Assembly: GCA_002348465.1 (NCBI GenBank)
Contig: DEBI01000055.1
Span: 1 to 8,297, forward strand
Length of the DNA: 8,297 nt
Direction of reading: 5' to 3'
DNA from: Gemmatimonadales bacterium UBA2960
Lineage (GTDB): Bacteria; Gemmatimonadota; Gemmatimonadetes; Longimicrobiales; Gaopeijiaceae
A model generated the notes under the pieces. That model was not told where the DNA came from and did no database searches. It worked only from the letters and a program-made list of their open reading frames with translations. Below, piece after piece: positions 1-5,878 of the stretch. Each line of letters starts with the position of its first letter. The stretch's first letter is position 1. The position numbers and the translations under genes are program-made.

Positions 1-686
1 ACGATCGCACCGGCGAGGATGAGGTAGAGCAGGGCCCACCATGACCTTGGGGAGACATCCAAAAGCGAAAAGCCGACTAGCTCTCCAGAGGCCAAAGACA
101 GTAGTGTAAAAATCGCACCGCCACTGAGCATTTGAGTAGACACGAGCATCGCCGGCCTCGGCGGGTTCTCCACGTAACGTGAGACAAGTGACCCGATCGC
201 CCAGCACATGCTTCCAACCAACACTAATGATGCCCCTAGGAATTCCTGTCGGCCACCAGCACCAACACCTAGCGAACCGGCTAGTAGCCCAACACCTAAA
301 AACCCAACTATCAAACCCATCGTCGTCCTCCTAGAGGGTCGATTCCCAGAGCCAAATCGAGTATCAAGCAACACCATCCACATGGGCACGGTCGCTACTA
401 TTAGAGCTACAAGACCGCTCGGCACCCATTGCTCCGCCACCACTACAGCGCCATTGCCTCCAACAAGCAAAAGTGTGCCAGAAATCGCCCCACTCCTCCA
501 CTGGACTAAGGTCGGCGCCGAGTCCCCTCGTGTTCTCAACCAGGTATACATCAGCGCTCCCGCAACAAGGAAGCGAACGGCGGCCATCCCCAAAGGCGGC
601 ATCGTCTCGATCGCGAACCGAATAGCTAGATACGTCGAACCCCAAATGACGTAAATCGCAGTAAAGGCGAGGATGACGGCAGTCAT
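1..686 (-). CDS. EamA/DMT-family transporter, YedA-like exporter (3' end outside window)
   Basis: The minus-strand frame starts at the ATG at 686 and stays open to the left edge, giving 228 codons of a protein that usually has about 290-300. It is a polytopic inner-membrane carrier of the drug/metabolite transporter superfamily. These proteins have ten helices in two EamA repeats and export amino acids or small metabolites. The N-terminus reads IYVIWGSTYLAIRFAIE, followed by PPLGMAAVRFL near residues 30-40. GGNGAVVVAEQWVPSG (about 76-91) and LIVATVP (about 95-101) then follow. From memory these match E. coli YedA closely in order and spacing. The second repeat begins near residue 148 (GASLVLVGSMCWAIGSL). 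The start is supported by GGAGGT at 696-701, nine bases upstream. The gene follows pntB after a 233-base gap, so it may have its own promoter. The substrate cannot be read from sequence. The family call is firm, but orthology to YedA itself is not established. Confidence -1.
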   Translation of the reverse strand, partial: MTAVILAFTAIYVIWGSTYLAIRFAIETMPPLGMAAVRFLVAGALMYTWLRTRGDSAPTLVQWRSGAISGTLLLVGGNGAVVVAEQWVPSGLVALIVATVPMWMVLLDTRFGSGNRPSRRTTMGLIVGFLGVGLLAGSLGVGAGGRQEFLGASLVLVGSMCWAIGSLVSRYVENPPRPAMLVSTQMLSGGAIFTLLSLASGELVGFSLLDVSPRSWWALLYLILAGAI

Positions 687-695
687 CCTCACCCT

Positions 696-701
696 ACCTC
701 C
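696..701 (-). promoter_or_regulatory. Shine-Dalgarno of the EamA transporter
   Basis: GGAGGT on the minus strand lies nine bases before the ATG at 686. It is a near-perfect anti-16S match and supports that ATG over the in-frame GTG at 692, which would be only three bases away. Confidence 0.7.
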
Positions 702-708
702 ATCATCT

Positions 709-724
709 CCCCAACGGGTTGGGG
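709..724 (-). promoter_or_regulatory. Stable hairpin just upstream of the EamA ribosome-binding site
   Basis: A perfect 6-bp inverted repeat with a four-base loop is formed by CCCCAA, CCCG and TTGGGG (minus strand). It ends seven bases before the GGAGGT Shine-Dalgarno. In the mRNA leader it could influence ribosome access or protect the 5' end. It has no following U-tract, so it does not look like an intrinsic terminator. Function is inferred from position only. Confidence 0.35.
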
Positions 725-818
725 CCGAGTGAGCCCTCGCTGAAAAACTCACTAGCTCAGGTAGCAGTTCAAATGAAGGCCGCACATGCGAGGAGCAATC
801 TCTTTACGGTTATTCCTT

Positions 819-846
819 CTTGGGCGCTTTGGCTCCCCGCCCCAAG
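819..846 (-). terminator. Possible terminator-like hairpin downstream of pntB
   Basis: On the minus strand CTTGGGGCG pairs with CGCCCAAG through an 8-bp GC-rich stem with a single bulged G and an 11-base loop, about 75 bases after the pntB stop. It lacks a U-tract (AAGGAATAACC follows), so classical Rho-independent termination is not supported. It could be an mRNA-stabilising 3' structure or chance. Confidence 0.2.
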
Positions 847-919
847 CTTCGTCTTTGTCGGCCTAGTCCTATCCACGTGGGTCTTCTACGTAAGCGCCCG
901 ACCCATTTCTCTCTGGAGT

Positions 920-2554
920 TCAGGTGAGCAGAGCCGTTAGTTGACTCATGCTGTCCTTGGCATCTCCCAACAGCATCTTGTTGTTTTCCTTGAAGAACAG
1001 AGGATTTCCAACACCTGCATATCCTGCTCCCAAGCTACGTTTGAGAACTATCGTGGTCTCAGCCTTCCACACTTGAATCACTGGCATTCCATATATGGGA
1101 CTAGACTCATCTGTCTCCGCACCGGGGTTGACCACATCGTTTGCGCCGATGATTAGAACCAGATCCGTCTCCGGGCAATCATCATTGATCTCGTCCATTT
1201 CGAGAACGATATCGTACGGCACACCCGCCTCCGCCAAGAGGACATTCATATGTCCCGGCAAGCGACCCGCAACGGGATGAATCGCGTAACGGACATTGCA
1301 CCCCCTCTTGCGAAGCATGCCGGAGAACTCATTTACGAGATGCTGCGCCCGAGCTACAGCCATTCCGTATCCGGGAACAATCATGATACTCTTCGCGTTG
1401 CGAGCGAGTTCGGCCACTTCTTCGATATCGGTTACGGTTACCTCCCCCTCGATTTCCGCCCCCTCCCCCGTTGGATTCCCTCCGTCTGTTCCGAACCCTC
1501 CGAAAACAACGTTCCAGATAGATCGGTTCATCGCCTTGCACATAATGTAGGACAGAATCGCGCCACTAGATCCTACAAGCGCTCCAGTCACCAATAGCAG
1601 GTCATTCGCCAGCATGAATCCAGCGGCAGCGGCAGCCCAACCCGAATAGCTGTTGAGCAAGCTGACCACAACCGGCATGTCAGCACCTCCAATCGCGATT
1701 ACGAGATGGACTCCAAGAAGGCAAGTGAGTCCTGTCAACATCATAAGAAACAGAAACGCACGACTGTCCGTTGAAGGGTGACTGGCCACTTGAAGTGCCG
1801 CCTCAATCCTCTCGACTTCTGCAACCGCTGCGTTGATCTCATCCTGCATGAGTCGGATTCCAGCCGACTCGTTCTCGATACGCTCTAAAACACCCTCCGC
1901 GGCCTGTAACTGCTTCTCCAGTTCGACCGCTGTTTCGGCTTGCGAGACTGTGTCTGAAACATAGGGAACAGCCATCCCAATGCATGCAAGAGCTGCTATC
2001 GCGTTGAGACCATGGCGGCCAGGAAGCAACAAAGGGGCTCCTGGAACTCGTTTACCAAAAAGCCAACCGCGCAACTTAGCCCACGCCACGATGGACCCCG
2101 TGAACGTGATGGCCCCAATGGCGACTCCAAACCAGATCTCAAGCAGGTGAACCAGATCACTTCCGTAACCCGCGAGATCTGCTGTCAGCCATGTCGAAAT
2201 CCCGACCAACACCGCAGCGAGTCCTACAAAGCTATGCAGTAAGGCGACCAACTGTGGCATTGCTGTCATAGCCACCCGCTTGGCCATAACGGATCCAATC
2301 ACACCTCCGACGAGTGCTGTCGCTATCAATAGAGTCCAGTTGTCTGAACTGATCACTCGGGTGGTTCCATAAGCATCCGGCACCACCAAGAGGAGAATCG
2401 TCGCACCAATCGCGATAACCATTCCAACGAGACCGTATGAGTTACCACGGCGAGCCGTCTCTTGATTAGAGAGACCACCAAGACTGAGAATGAAGAGAAT
2501 CGCCGCACCCAGATATGCGACATTGGGTATAGCTACGAAGCTTTGGAGTTCCAT
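920..2554 (-). CDS. pntB: NAD(P) transhydrogenase (Re/Si-specific), beta subunit
   Basis: This is the beta subunit of the proton-translocating transhydrogenase (PntAB), which drives NADH + NADP+ to NAD+ + NADPH with inward proton flow across the inner membrane. The 544-residue protein begins with membrane helices. LVALLHSFVGLAAVLVG (about 102-118) carries H107, equivalent to E. coli beta-His91. GGADMPVVVSLLNSYSGWAA (about 289-308) carries N301, matching beta-Asn222. The soluble NADP(H)-binding domain (about 375-544) shows the GYGMAVA fingerprint (395-401), HPVAGRLPGHMNVLLAEA, DEINDD, GANDVVNP (470-477) and KRSLGAGYAGVGNPLFF. The E. coli subunit has 462 residues; most of the excess is a predicted coiled-coil insertion at about residues 200-265 between two helices. 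The start at 2554 fits the family N-terminus and follows AAGGAGG at 2564-2570; a longer frame to 2611 is only read-through into pntA. The gene starts one base after the pntA stop, implying translational coupling. Identity is near certain. Confidence 0.97.
   Translation of the reverse strand: MELQSFVAIPNVAYLGAAILFILSLGGLSNQETARRGNSYGLVGMVIAIGATILLLVVPDAYGTTRVISSDNWTLLIATALVGGVIGSVMAKRVAMTAMPQLVALLHSFVGLAAVLVGISTWLTADLAGYGSDLVHLLEIWFGVAIGAITFTGSIVAWAKLRGWLFGKRVPGAPLLLPGRHGLNAIAALACIGMAVPYVSDTVSQAETAVELEKQLQAAEGVLERIENESAGIRLMQDEINAAVAEVERIEAALQVASHPSTDSRAFLFLMMLTGLTCLLGVHLVIAIGGADMPVVVSLLNSYSGWAAAAAGFMLANDLLLVTGALVGSSGAILSYIMCKAMNRSIWNVVFGGFGTDGGNPTGEGAEIEGEVTVTDIEEVAELARNAKSIMIVPGYGMAVARAQHLVNEFSGMLRKRGCNVRYAIHPVAGRLPGHMNVLLAEAGVPYDIVLEMDEINDDCPETDLVLIIGANDVVNPGAETDESSPIYGMPVIQVWKAETTIVLKRSLGAGYAGVGNPLFFKENNKMLLGDAKDSMSQLTALLT
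1760..1957 (-). other. pntB: Coiled-coil insertion in PntB (residues about 200-265)
   Basis: Between the helix ending near PYVS (about 197-200) and the helix starting at AFLFLMMLTG (about 266) lies a hydrophilic segment rich in Glu, Ala and Gln. Hydrophobic residues recur in heptad-like spacing (for example VELEKQLQAAEGVLERI and INAAVAEVERIEAAL). E. coli PntB has only a short loop here. The insertion keeps the reading frame, and the flanking helices match the family, so it is unlikely to be a sequencing error. Its role is unknown; a protein-protein contact or dimer brace is possible. Confidence 0.75.
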
Positions 2555-2555
2555 C

Positions 2556-4172
2556 CTAGTTACCCTCCTTACGGAACATCTGCAGCATTCGCTGAGTGAC
2601 AAGGAAGCCACCGGCTATGTTGATGCTGGCGACCAGAATCGCTACGGCACCAAGCACCGCCGCGGTATTCACTTCTGTGCCAGCTACACCTAGCAACCCA
2701 CCCACGACGATGATCCCGCTGATCGCATTCGTCACACTCATCAGAGGTGTATGCAAAGCCGGCGTCACACTCCAGACAACCTGCCATCCAATGAAGCAGG
2801 CTAGGAGAAACACAGTGACCTGCTGAACAAAATGAGGGACAGGAGCGCTCTCAGCTGTAAAACCAATCAGCGCAAGCACTACGGCAAGCGTGAGGGCAAT
2901 CACATTACGAGGCCCAATCGCCATAGGCTCATTCGACGCGCCATGACCGTGCCCGCTGTTCTTCTTGGGCTGCGGAAGATCAGCAACTACTTCGGAGTCC
3001 CCCTTACCCTGACTCGTGACTGGAGGTTTTTCGGGATCGGGAGGAGGAGGCCACGTTAGAGTCCCCTGCCGCACTACTGTGGATTTTCGCACTACTTCGT
3101 CTTCAAAATCGACCTTGAAGTCTCCAGCACCACCCATGTCCGCTAGAAGATTGACGATGTTCGTCCCAAAAAACTGGCTCGCATGGGTAGGAAGCCGGCT
3201 GGTTAAGTCTGTGTACCCAACAACATGCACTCCGCTACTCACCACTACCTCACCGGGGACAGTGGCTGTGCAATTCCCCCCTTGTTCGGCAGCTAGATCG
3301 ATAATGACTGATCCCGGCTTCATGCTGTCGATCATATCTTGCAAAATGAGTTCTGGGGCCTTTCGTCCCGGGATCAATGCTGTCGTAATGATGATGTCTA
3401 CCTCTTTCGCCTGATCCGCAAAACATTCGAGTTCGGCCTTAAGGAACTCATCACTCATGATGTTGGCGTAGCCCCCACTGGATTCCTGAGACTCGTCCAT
3501 CGGAACATCAAGCATGAGGAACCTTGCGCCCATACTCTCCACCTGCTCCTTGCACGCCGGTCTAACGTCGAAAGCTCGGACCTCAGCTCCTAAACCCCTA
3601 GCTGTACCAATCGCGGCGAGACCAGCTACACCTGCTCCGATCACCAGCACCTGCGCAGGACGAGTCTTCCCGGCTGCAGTGATTTGGCCGCCGAAAAAAC
3701 CTCCGTATAGGTGGGCTGCCTCCAGCACGGCGCGGTAACCGGCGATGTTCGCCATTGAACTGAGGACATCCATCTTTTGAGCACGAGTGATGCGCGGGAT
3801 CTTGTCTAGTGCAATTGCTGTTTTCGAGCCGCTCTGAAGGTGTTCGACAAGCTCAGGATTCTGCTCAGGAAATAGCAGCGAGATCAGCGTACCTCGATCC
3901 GAAAGTGAATCCGCCTCATGGCTACCATCACTGCGGGCTTGAGGTGGGTTGATCTTGCATATCAAATCCGAAGAACTCCACAGAGAATCCGCATCTGACG
4001 TTATAGAAGCCCCAGCATCTATGAACATTTGGTCAGGGTAATTCGCAAGCCCACCTGCCCCTGCTTCAACACTTACCTCGAAGCCCATCTTGATCATCTT
4101 CTTGACCGTGTCGGGCGTGGCGGCCACGCGCCGCTCTCCGTTCAGAACCTCTTTGGGAATTCCTATGCGCAT
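2556..4172 (-). CDS. pntA: NAD(P) transhydrogenase (Re/Si-specific), alpha subunit
   Basis: This is the alpha subunit of PntAB: it binds NAD(H) in the cytoplasm and supplies the first membrane helices. The 538-residue protein compares with 510 in E. coli. Its N-terminus MRIGIPKEVLNGERRVAATP is the family signature. SSMANIAGYRAVLEAAH (about 138-154) and GQITAAGK (162-169) follow. The NAD-binding Rossmann motif GAGVAGLAAIG spans 179-189, with the ribose-binding Asp in FDVRP at about 202. VDIIITTALIPG (258-269), IDLAAEQGGN and GYTDL come next. A proline-rich linker (WPPPPDPEKPPV, about 374-385) with a GHGHG motif (407-411) leads to four membrane helices at about 421-440, 448-470, 478-497 and 505-526. 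HTPLMSVTNAISGIIVVGG (474-492) is strongly conserved. It is the single-chain E. coli-like form, not the split PntAA/PntAB type. The ATG at 4172 has only a weak purine stretch before it but fits the family N-terminus. The decarboxylase ends 77 bases upstream, so co-transcription is possible. Confidence 0.97.
   Translation of the reverse strand: MRIGIPKEVLNGERRVAATPDTVKKMIKMGFEVSVEAGAGGLANYPDQMFIDAGASITSDADSLWSSSDLICKINPPQARSDGSHEADSLSDRGTLISLLFPEQNPELVEHLQSGSKTAIALDKIPRITRAQKMDVLSSMANIAGYRAVLEAAHLYGGFFGGQITAAGKTRPAQVLVIGAGVAGLAAIGTARGLGAEVRAFDVRPACKEQVESMGARFLMLDVPMDESQESSGGYANIMSDEFLKAELECFADQAKEVDIIITTALIPGRKAPELILQDMIDSMKPGSVIIDLAAEQGGNCTATVPGEVVVSSGVHVVGYTDLTSRLPTHASQFFGTNIVNLLADMGGAGDFKVDFEDEVVRKSTVVRQGTLTWPPPPDPEKPPVTSQGKGDSEVVADLPQPKKNSGHGHGASNEPMAIGPRNVIALTLAVVLALIGFTAESAPVPHFVQQVTVFLLACFIGWQVVWSVTPALHTPLMSVTNAISGIIVVGGLLGVAGTEVNTAAVLGAVAILVASINIAGGFLVTQRMLQMFRKEGN
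2564..2570 (-). promoter_or_regulatory. Shine-Dalgarno of pntB, inside the end of pntA
   Basis: AAGGAGG on the minus strand lies within the last codons of pntA (Lys-Glu-Gly) and nine bases before the pntB ATG at 2554. It decides the pntB start and indicates coupled translation of the two subunits. Confidence 0.8.
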
Positions 4173-4227
4173 AACAATCTCTGGGGGTCTAAAGAAATGC
4201 CTTTTGGGATTGTCTCCAACTAAGAGA

Positions 4228-4239
4228 AACGTGGACGTT
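4228..4239. promoter_or_regulatory. Small dyad AACGT-GG-ACGTT upstream of pntA
   Basis: A perfect 12-bp inverted repeat with a two-base centre lies 56 bases before the pntA ATG, in the 77-base gap after the decarboxylase. It could be an operator half-site pair. No strong promoter boxes were found beside it, and short dyads also arise by chance, so this is tentative. Confidence 0.2.
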
Positions 4240-4249
4240 ACGGTCTCGC

Positions 4250-5728
4250 TTAGGAACCCCTTGAGGCCTTACTCCCTTCACTGAAGCCCTCCGCGATTTC
4301 CTTTAGAAGCGCCCAAGTCTTCATCACGTGTCCTTCATTCGTCTTGATATTTCCGACTGCCAAACGCAAAACCACAAGTCCGTTTAAGACCGTATGCGTC
4401 AAAAATGCCCGCCCCGAATCATTTACTGCGTTGAGAATTTCATGGTTGATTCGGTTTTGTTCTTCCGGCGTTTCACCTTGAGTGCTACGGAAGGTAACTA
4501 GCCCTAGGTGGACCGGCGCCATTACCTCCCATTGATTCTCGTCATCAATCGCCTTCCCCAGCAACGAAGCAATCTTCAAGTGTTTTCGTATACGGGCTAT
4601 CAGTCCATTCTGACCAAAATATCGGATTACGAACCATAGTTTGAGGGCACGGAACCGCCTTCCTAGCGAAATGCCAAAATCCATGAGGCTCCGAGATTGA
4701 GAGACCTCCGAAGACTGGAGATACTCTGGGACAATCGAGAAGGCCCGCTTCAGAATTTCAGGCCTTCGACAGTAAAGAACCGAGCAATCAATGGGAGTGA
4801 ACAGCCACTTATGAGGATTGACGACTATAGAGTCAGCTCGCTCCCAACCGTCGAACCATGTTCGGGACTCCGGCAGCATTGCCACGGGCCCGCCATAGGC
4901 AGCGTCAATGTGCAACCAAATACCATAATGATCTGCGATGTTTGCTATCTCGGCCACTGGATCAAGCGCCGCTGTAGACGTCGTGCCCAGGGTCGCCACA
5001 ATCGCGCATGGTTTCAGACCCGCATCCAAATCCTCAATGATCGCGGCATCGAGGTCATCGATCCTCATCGCGAATTCATTGTCAGTTGGGATCGTTCGAT
5101 ACCCTCGCTGCCCTAATCCCACTGCAAGCACACCCTTCTCTACGGAAGAGTGGGCCTGTTGTGATGCGTAAATCCGTCCCGGTGCCATCCCGAACAGTCC
5201 ATTTTGATGGGCATCTGGCCACGTACGCTCCCGCGCTGCGGCTAGAGCGTACATGGTCGAAGATGATGCAGTGTCGTTGATCACGCCCTCGAAGGCAGCG
5301 GGGAGATCAAGCAGTTGCCTCAACCAATCTGTAGCCACCTCCTCCAGTTCTGAGGCTGCAGGTGCGCTTCTCCAAACCATGGCATTGACATTGAGTGCCG
5401 AAGCAAGGAGTTCTCCTATGATACCTGGACCCGACGCTGAAACCGAGAAATAACCGAAGAAGGCCGGATGATTCCAATGATTCATCCCCGGGACGATGAT
5501 CGAACGAAAATCATTCAGAAGCGCCTCCATAGATTCAGGGGTCGACGGAGGCTCGGCTGGGATTTCCCTCTTGATATCCCCCGGCTTTGTTGAGGGAAAC
5601 ACAGGAAGGTCATCGACCTCCGCTAGGAAGTCCGCGATCCAGTTAACCGCCTCATGCGCGTACTCTCGAAATTCCTCGGGAGGCATGTCACCCAGACCGC
5701 TCGCCCAGCCTGGCTTCTCCTCATTCAA
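4250..5728 (-). CDS. PLP-dependent aromatic-L-amino-acid decarboxylase-like enzyme (group II)
   Basis: This cytoplasmic fold-type I PLP enzyme should decarboxylate an aromatic amino acid (Trp, Tyr, Phe or L-DOPA) to its amine and CO2. From the TTG at 5728 it has 492 residues, close to the 470-490 usual for the family and to human DDC. HWNHPAFFGYF is at 84-94. The PLP-binding set matches human DDC: H193 (stacks on the ring), T249/T250 in GTTST, D275 in HIDAAYGG (pairs with the pyridine nitrogen), and H306-K307 in NPHKW (Schiff-base lysine). Y336 in PEYLQ matches human Tyr332 of the mobile catalytic loop, favouring decarboxylase over aldehyde-synthase chemistry. LGRRFRALKLWFVIRYFG (355-372) is the conserved downstream signature. 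The TTG is preferred because AAGGAG at 5736-5741 precedes it by seven bases. A frame to a GTG at 5827 would add 33 residues that look unlike the family, and the ATG at Met15 is another option. Exact substrate is unknown. Confidence 0.9.
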   Translation of the reverse strand: MNEEKPGWASGLGDMPPEEFREYAHEAVNWIADFLAEVDDLPVFPSTKPGDIKREIPAEPPSTPESMEALLNDFRSIIVPGMNHWNHPAFFGYFSVSASGPGIIGELLASALNVNAMVWRSAPAASELEEVATDWLRQLLDLPAAFEGVINDTASSSTMYALAAARERTWPDAHQNGLFGMAPGRIYASQQAHSSVEKGVLAVGLGQRGYRTIPTDNEFAMRIDDLDAAIIEDLDAGLKPCAIVATLGTTSTAALDPVAEIANIADHYGIWLHIDAAYGGPVAMLPESRTWFDGWERADSIVVNPHKWLFTPIDCSVLYCRRPEILKRAFSIVPEYLQSSEVSQSRSLMDFGISLGRRFRALKLWFVIRYFGQNGLIARIRKHLKIASLLGKAIDDENQWEVMAPVHLGLVTFRSTQGETPEEQNRINHEILNAVNDSGRAFLTHTVLNGLVVLRLAVGNIKTNEGHVMKTWALLKEIAEGFSEGSKASRGS

Positions 5729-5735
5729 CGGTGCT

Positions 5736-5741
5736 CTCCTT
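5736..5741 (-). promoter_or_regulatory. Shine-Dalgarno deciding the decarboxylase TTG start
   Basis: AAGGAG on the minus strand lies seven bases before the TTG at 5728. No comparable site precedes the in-frame GTG at 5827, so this favours the shorter protein. Confidence 0.6.
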
Positions 5742-5827
5742 CTTCGGTTTTCCGCCGTTATCACGTGACAATCCAAAGCCGCCAAGTTGAGTTTTTCCTC
5801 ATGATCAAACCCTTGGCGTAGGGGCAC

Positions 5828-5833
5828 ATAATA
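5828..5833 (-). promoter_or_regulatory. Possible -10 element (TATTAT) upstream of the decarboxylase
   Basis: TATTAT on the minus strand is one base from the sigma-70 -10 consensus and would give a leader of about 90 bases before the TTG start. The matching -35 position (TTCCGC at 5851-5856, 17-base spacing) is poor, so activation by a regulator or a non-promoter role are both possible. Confidence 0.3.
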
Positions 5834-5844
5834 CAGAAGCGAGA

Positions 5845-5857
5845 GTTCCGGCGGAAC
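5845..5857. promoter_or_regulatory. Possible operator dyad GTTCC-NNN-GGAAC
   Basis: A perfect 5-bp inverted repeat around three bases lies between the kinase stop and the decarboxylase and overlaps the -35 position of the putative promoter. This is a plausible transcription-factor site by position. It is short and no family was recognised. Confidence 0.25.
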
Positions 5858-5878
5858 GACTTACCTCGAGCTCATCGG

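Larger units (their letters stand above)
687..919 (-). other. Intergenic region between pntB and the EamA gene
   Basis: This 233-base stretch has no convincing coding frame on either strand. On the minus strand it holds three inverted repeats. One at 878-905 pairs TGGGTC with GACCCA around a 16-base loop. One at 819-846 is an 8-bp stem with a one-base bulge (CTTGGGGCG with CGCCCAAG). The third is the tight hairpin at 709-724. A weaker 6-bp stem pairs 728-733 with 748-753. None is followed by a U-run on the minus strand, so no standard intrinsic terminator is visible, and no convincing sigma-70 promoter was found. The region probably ends the pnt message and/or starts the transporter message. 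Confidence 0.5.
5729..5878 (-). other. Intergenic region between the kinase and the decarboxylase
   Basis: The 150-base spacer holds the dyad at 5845-5857, a possible -10 element at 5828-5833 and the Shine-Dalgarno at 5736-5741. No terminator hairpin with a U-run was seen after the kinase stop. It may serve as the promoter of a decarboxylase-pntAB unit, or the genes may be read through from the kinase. Confidence 0.4.

Noticed and set aside
208..654. Plus-strand frame of 148 codons at the left end
   Set aside because: The opposite strand encodes a clear EamA transporter across the whole stretch. The plus-strand translation is Pro/Thr-rich with no domain.
687..705. Five-codon upstream frame (ATG ATG GAG GTA GGG TGA) ending just before the EamA ATG
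   Set aside because: It has no properly spaced Shine-Dalgarno of its own and overlaps the ribosome-binding site of the transporter. Most likely chance.
751..775. tRNA-like words (TAGCTCAGGTAG followed by GTTCAAAT) on the plus strand
   Set aside because: The D-loop-like and T-loop-like words are only a few bases apart, leaving no room for an anticodon arm, and no acceptor stem can be formed.
878..905. TGGGTC/GACCCA inverted repeat after pntB as an intrinsic terminator
   Set aside because: The loop is 16 bases and no U-run follows on the minus strand. The only pyrimidine-rich tail is on the plus-strand side, where no gene needs a terminator.
2555..2611. Longer pntB frame starting at 2611 inside pntA
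   Set aside because: The added 19 residues are an out-of-frame reading of conserved pntA codons. The ATG at 2554 has an ideal Shine-Dalgarno and gives the family N-terminus.
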